From the NCBI GenBank assembly GCA_937916185.1, contig CALGGD010000267.1, positions 1 through 9,773 on the forward strand: 9,773 bases of DNA, given 5' to 3'. The DNA is from an uncultured Oxalobacter sp. (GTDB lineage: Bacteria > Pseudomonadota > Gammaproteobacteria > Burkholderiales > Burkholderiaceae_D). The notes beneath the pieces were generated by a model. The model saw only the letters and a program-made list of their open reading frames with translations, was not told the origin of the DNA and made no database searches. A program made the position numbers and the translations under genes. Positions 6,425 to 9,773 of this stretch are shown here, one piece after another (position 1 is the stretch's first letter; the number at the start of each line of letters is the position of its first letter).

Positions 6425-7486
6425 TCATTTCAGGTTGCGTTTCAGAATATGCTTCAACCTACGGATGAAATTGTTGGTATCAAGGAAATAGTTGGGGTAA
6501 GCTTTCTTAATTGCTTTGAAGTCACCGGCAGAAACAAGGACGATTGAAATATCAGGATTATCTTTGGTCTTCTGTTCCTTTGTCCTGTAATCGTCAATGA
6601 CGGTTTCCCACTGTTTTTTGGAATAGGGCGTAATTGACACCAGTCTTCTAGCCGCATCCAGAACCATCAGATGATATTCATCTGTCTGTTTTGATGCTGT
6701 CTCAATCTGTTTCCCTGTGAAAGCGATTCCCTGAAGTTTCGTCAAGACCCTAAGCCGTCTTTCAATATCCAACAGCTTTCCGGCAATTTCCTTTTCGGGC
6801 AAATGGCTGTAAACCCCAATCACTGTGCTTTTCTCTTCAATGGAGAACAATGCGCTGGACAGCTTGAAAAACGTCCTGAAATCCTCGGAACCTTCCCCAG
6901 TCTTAAATGATGATTTCTCAATGATGCCTAGCGTTTCGACAGCTGTTGCCCATTCATGCTGTATCCTTGTCCTGATCTGGAGTTCCATGCGGAGTCCGTC
7001 CAGTTCATGATGTGATTTCCCAGAATACTTGAATACTTGATGCAGACTTCTGTACCCGTCATCTTTTGGGGTTTGGATATAGTCATCCGGTGGCAGTACT
7101 GCCTGATGTTTCTTGGAAAGCAGCAGGCTTTCATGGAACCGATAGACGTCCGGTAACTTGTCCAAGACAACCCTGATGCCACCGATGTCTTGCATCCTTT
7201 CCAGTCCCATTGACGGGAAACGGATCAGCTTCCCAATGATGGAAGGCATACGCTTGATACGCTGGGCGACAATGGCATTGGCATAACCGTCCTTCTTCAG
7301 TCGCCGTCTCAGGAAATTCTGGAAATCGTTGATGGGATACGAGTACAAAGACCTCCACTGTGAAAGCACATCAAGGGCTCCCTCGAATTCTTCTGCTGTC
7401 GGGTTTTCCTTGCAGAGGATTTTCCCTGCCTTCCTGACAGAAGTCTTGCTGGGAACAGCAAATTCCTTTATCGGTTTTGTCGTCAT
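6425..7486 (-). CDS. Stand-alone RelA/SpoT-domain alarmone synthetase (353 aa)
   Basis: The protein has a RelA/SpoT synthetase domain (PF04607-type) at about 55-190, which transfers pyrophosphate from ATP to a nucleotide acceptor. Visible motifs are ERMQDIGGIRVV (D100, metal-binding position), DDYIQTPKDDGYRSLH (Y145, acceptor stacking), and MELQIRTRIQHEWA (E168, second catalytic acid; H177). All key positions are present, so it should be active. It lacks the HD hydrolase, TGS and ACT domains of long RelA/SpoT proteins. Some 150 further residues follow (190-353), mostly helical and charged, ending DISIVLVSAGDFKAIKKAYPN then a basic tail; I do not recognise that domain. Start: the frame is open to ATG 7546, but a TATAAT box lies at 7513-7508 and AGGAG sits 9 bases before ATG 7486, so 7486 is chosen. 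The gene stands alone between the two 90-bp repeats. It may be a housekeeping-independent stress enzyme or a toxin-type synthetase; no antitoxin gene is adjacent. Confidence 0.88.
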   Translation of the reverse strand: MTTKPIKEFAVPSKTSVRKAGKILCKENPTAEEFEGALDVLSQWRSLYSYPINDFQNFLRRRLKKDGYANAIVAQRIKRMPSIIGKLIRFPSMGLERMQDIGGIRVVLDKLPDVYRFHESLLLSKKHQAVLPPDDYIQTPKDDGYRSLHQVFKYSGKSHHELDGLRMELQIRTRIQHEWATAVETLGIIEKSSFKTGEGSEDFRTFFKLSSALFSIEEKSTVIGVYSHLPEKEIAGKLLDIERRLRVLTKLQGIAFTGKQIETASKQTDEYHLMVLDAARRLVSITPYSKKQWETVIDDYRTKEQKTKDNPDISIVLVSAGDFKAIKKAYPNYFLDTNNFIRRLKHILKRNLK

Positions 7487-7495
7487 GGCTGCAAT

Positions 7496-7536
7496 CTCCT
7501 CTTGGCGATTATAGCTTAAAACAAGGATATCCAAAG
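7496..7536 (-). promoter_or_regulatory. Promoter and ribosome binding site of the alarmone synthetase
   Basis: On the minus strand a perfect -10, TATAAT, is at 7513-7508. The best -35 is TTTGGA about 16 bp upstream, only 3 of 6 matches. Transcription would start near 7501, immediately before AGGAG (7500-7496), which lies 9 bases ahead of ATG 7486. The leader is thus about 15 bases. This layout fixes the start codon and shows the gene is expressed independently of adk. Confidence 0.6.
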
Positions 7537-7578
7537 ACATCTCCATCCAGTCACACCCATATCATCAGAATCAGGGTA

Positions 7579-7668
7579 TGCCTGCATCTTGGCGTACTGA
7601 TGCTGACAGTATTTTCAGAAAGCAGACCTTTAAACGCAGAAAAGCCGTTCTGGAATGAACGGCTTTTC
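7579..7668. repeat. 90-bp direct repeat, right copy (downstream of adk)
   Basis: Partner of 6265-6354, 87 of 90 bases identical, 1314 bp apart start to start. It contains the perfect hairpin that follows adk. Since adk is a core gene and this copy has the unbroken stem, it is likely the ancestral one. The unit between the repeats carries only the alarmone synthetase gene. Confidence 0.9.
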
Positions 7669-7670
7669 TG
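7637..7670. terminator. adk terminator hairpin
   Basis: CAGAAAAGCCGTTC (7637-7650) pairs perfectly with 7657-7670 across a 6-base loop, a 14-bp stem with AAAA and TTTT runs in its arms. It starts 22 bp past the adk stop on the minus strand. There is no long T-run beyond the stem, so termination relies on the T-run within it. It can also act on plus-strand transcripts. Confidence 0.65.
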
Positions 7671-7691
7671 ATGATTATCCGCTGAAACGGA

Positions 7692-8384
<693 letters not shown>

Positions 8385-8439
8385 TTAAACACGATGCCAA
8401 TATGCACCATTCAGACATATGTACCTGCTGAAAACAATC

Positions 8440-8448
8440 ATTCTACCA
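8440..8448 (-). promoter_or_regulatory. Probable extended -10 promoter of adk
   Basis: In the kdsB-adk gap the minus strand reads TGGTAGAAT (8448-8440): a -10 of TAGAAT (5 of 6 matches) with the extended TGn motif. No good -35 is seen at 16-18 bp, which extended -10 promoters tolerate. The start would be near 8433, giving a leader of about 88 bases before adk. The long gap compared with the tight spacing of lpxK, Trm112 and kdsB supports a separate promoter. Confidence 0.45.
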
Positions 8449-8497
8449 GAAACCGGCTTGACCCTAGGGATTTGCATGGTTGTCTGGCAGCTGGCGC

Positions 8498-9259
8498 TTA
8501 GGATTGGTGGAACCGGGCATAGGTCTGGCGGATCCGTTCAAGGTCTGCCGGGGTATCGACACCGGCTTCTGGAATCCTGTCAGTGACATGTACGGCAATC
8601 GGGTACCCATGCCAGAGTACGCGGAGCTGTTCCAATGATTCAATCTGCTCTATCGGGGAGACCGTCAGGGAGGAATACCTTTTCAGGAAGTCGTTCCGGA
8701 ACGCATAAAGCCCGACATGGCGTAATGCCGTCAGGCTGGGATACTGTTTTTCAGGCTTGGCGTAACCGTCCCGGTACCAAGGGATGGCTGCCCGGGAGAA
8801 ATAGAGTGCCCGGCTGTTTTTGTCCAAGACGACTTTCACATAGTTGGGGTTGAAGATGTCTTCCGGGGCTTCCAGTGCATGGGCGGCTGTGGACATCGGC
8901 ACGGTTTCTGAAATCAGGGATGCGGTGGCGGCAATCAGCGTTGGGTCAATCAGGGGTTCATCTCCCTGGACATTGACGATGGTGGCATCATCCGCCCAAT
9001 CCATGCGGGAAGCTACTTCTGCGATGCGGTCTGTGCCGGAAACATGGTCTTTACGGGTCAGCACCGCCTTGACATTGTGGACAGCACAGGCATCGACAAT
9101 AGTGCTGTCGTCTGTGGCGACGATGATATCGGCCGCACCTGATTTTGCTGCCTGTTCAGCGACACGCACAATCATCGGTTTGCCGCCAATGTCGGCAAGG
9201 GGTTTGTTGGGCAGGCGGGTGGATGCCAGCCGGGCGGGGATGATGACATAAAAAGACAT
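8498..9259 (-). CDS. kdsB: 3-deoxy-manno-octulosonate cytidylyltransferase (CMP-KDO synthetase, 253 aa)
   Basis: KdsB activates KDO with CTP to give CMP-KDO, the donor for the inner core of lipopolysaccharide. The N-terminal nucleotide-binding signature IIPARLASTRLPNKPL (6-21) is complete, followed by ATDD (48-51), HVSGTDRIAE (72-81), and NVQGDEPLID (96-105) with D100 as the metal-binding Asp. HVGLYAFRNDFL and PIEQIESLEQLRVL near 180-215 and the final AGVDTPADLERIR are all family-typical. Length is normal. ATG 9259 is preceded by AGGA at 6 bases. It lies 24 bp after the Trm112-family gene in the lpxK operon. Confidence 0.97.
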   Translation of the reverse strand: MSFYVIIPARLASTRLPNKPLADIGGKPMIVRVAEQAAKSGAADIIVATDDSTIVDACAVHNVKAVLTRKDHVSGTDRIAEVASRMDWADDATIVNVQGDEPLIDPTLIAATASLISETVPMSTAAHALEAPEDIFNPNYVKVVLDKNSRALYFSRAAIPWYRDGYAKPEKQYPSLTALRHVGLYAFRNDFLKRYSSLTVSPIEQIESLEQLRVLWHGYPIAVHVTDRIPEAGVDTPADLERIRQTYARFHQS

Positions 9260-9283
9260 GGTTCGTCCTGTTTGTTGAAAACG

Positions 9284-9469
9284 TTAAAAGGATTCGTCAG
9301 GAAATCTCTCGACTTTCCGTGCCTGGTCTTCCCAAAGGATGGGGATGCCATCACGGATGGGGTAAGCCAGCCGGTCAGGACGGCAGAGCAGTTCCTGATG
9401 TTCCTTGTCATATTTGAGCGGTCCTTTGCAGATTGGGCACACGAGGATATCAAGCAGTTTTGTATTCAT
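9284..9469 (-). CDS. Trm112/YcaR-family small zinc protein (61 aa)
   Basis: The product begins [18 protein letters not shown], with CPIC (Cys 11 and 14), a further Cys at 29 (ELLCR), and the typical [18 protein letters not shown] ending. This matches the Trm112/UPF0434 family (YcaR in E. coli), usually located between lpxK and kdsB. Eukaryotic Trm112 activates methyltransferases; the bacterial role is less certain. The frame extends to 9517, but ATG 9469 has GGAG 7 bases upstream and gives the family length. Its start overlaps the end of lpxK by 20 bp, indicating translational coupling. Confidence 0.93.
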   Translation of the reverse strand: MNTKLLDILVCPICKGPLKYDKEHQELLCRPDRLAYPIRDGIPILWEDQARKVERFPDESF

Positions 9470-9773
9470 GGCATTTCTCCACAATTTTGCTTTCCAGCGA
9501 AGGATTGTCGATCTCAACGGTGGCGGGAACTACCCAGATGCGTTCATCAGCCATCAATTCTGGACGTTGGGCGCATTTCACCGCATCTTTCTCTGTGATG
9601 AGGATGGTTCCTGAAGAGGTGTTCCGGAAAGGGTTTTCGGCAAAGCTGTAATGGTCTGGCAGGGGCATTTCCTCAAAACTGAGGTGCTGCTCTCTCAGGG
9701 AGGCAAAGAAACGCCCCGGGTTGCCGATGCCTGCCGCAGCTGTAATCTGCCCTTTGATCTGGGACAGTGGCTG
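9450..9773 (-). CDS. lpxK: Tetraacyldisaccharide 4'-kinase, C-terminal part (107 aa in window)
   Basis: LpxK phosphorylates the 4' position of the lipid A disaccharide at the inner membrane. Only the C-terminal third is in the window; the frame is open to the right edge. It contains the family signatures [23 protein letters not shown], and [13 protein letters not shown], and ends [14 protein letters not shown]. The N-terminal membrane helix and P-loop must lie outside. The stop overlaps the start of the Trm112-family gene. Confidence 0.94.
   Translation of the reverse strand, partial: QPLSQIKGQITAAAGIGNPGRFFASLREQHLSFEEMPLPDHYSFAENPFRNTSSGTILITEKDAVKCAQRPELMADERIWVVPATVEIDNPSLESKIVEKCHEYKTA

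Noticed and set aside
7487..7546. Longer N-terminus for the alarmone synthetase, starting at 7546
   Set aside because: A consensus TATAAT lies inside this stretch and a strong ribosome binding site precedes ATG 7486, so the upstream codons are probably not transcribed as part of the message.

Overview
The right third of the window (about 7690-9773) is a core chromosomal operon on the minus strand: lpxK (3' part only), a Trm112-family small zinc protein, kdsB and adk. This order is typical of betaproteobacteria of the order Burkholderiales. The moderate base composition and the AT-rich accessory genes would suit a host-adapted member such as an Oxalobacter-like species, but that genus call is inference only.

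The left two thirds are accessory DNA attached to the 3' side of adk. Reading leftwards from adk there is (i) a 90-bp direct repeat carrying the adk terminator hairpin; (ii) a stand-alone RelA/SpoT-type alarmone synthetase (6425-7486) with its own promoter; (iii) a second copy of the 90-bp repeat (87 of 90 bases identical); (iv) four 23-bp tandem repeats and a palindrome over the promoter of a DUF4143-type AAA ATPase (4867-6111); (v) a small XRE-family regulator (4493-4855) convergent with the ATPase.

Divergent from the XRE gene is a minus-strand cassette of five consecutive zinc-ribbon genes (about 328-4348). Each encodes the same CxxC-x10-CxxC ribbon joined to something different: a Sel1-like repeat, a GYF_2 domain plus membrane segment and C-terminal domain, a two-helix membrane anchor, or a long linker with membrane segment and large extracytoplasmic region. 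The fifth and last is a decayed copy with a premature stop, a lost zinc-ligand cysteine and a one-base frameshift. A perfect 17-bp hairpin terminator (89-126) closes the cassette, and a strong Shine-Dalgarno at the left edge shows that another minus-strand gene starts just outside the window.

The core genes supply lipid A (LpxK), CMP-KDO (KdsB) and adenylate energy balance (Adk). The accessory part looks like a stress, envelope or defence region: nucleotide-signalling enzyme, ATPase with possible DNA-binding and nuclease-like domains, regulator, and membrane zinc-ribbon proteins of unknown role.
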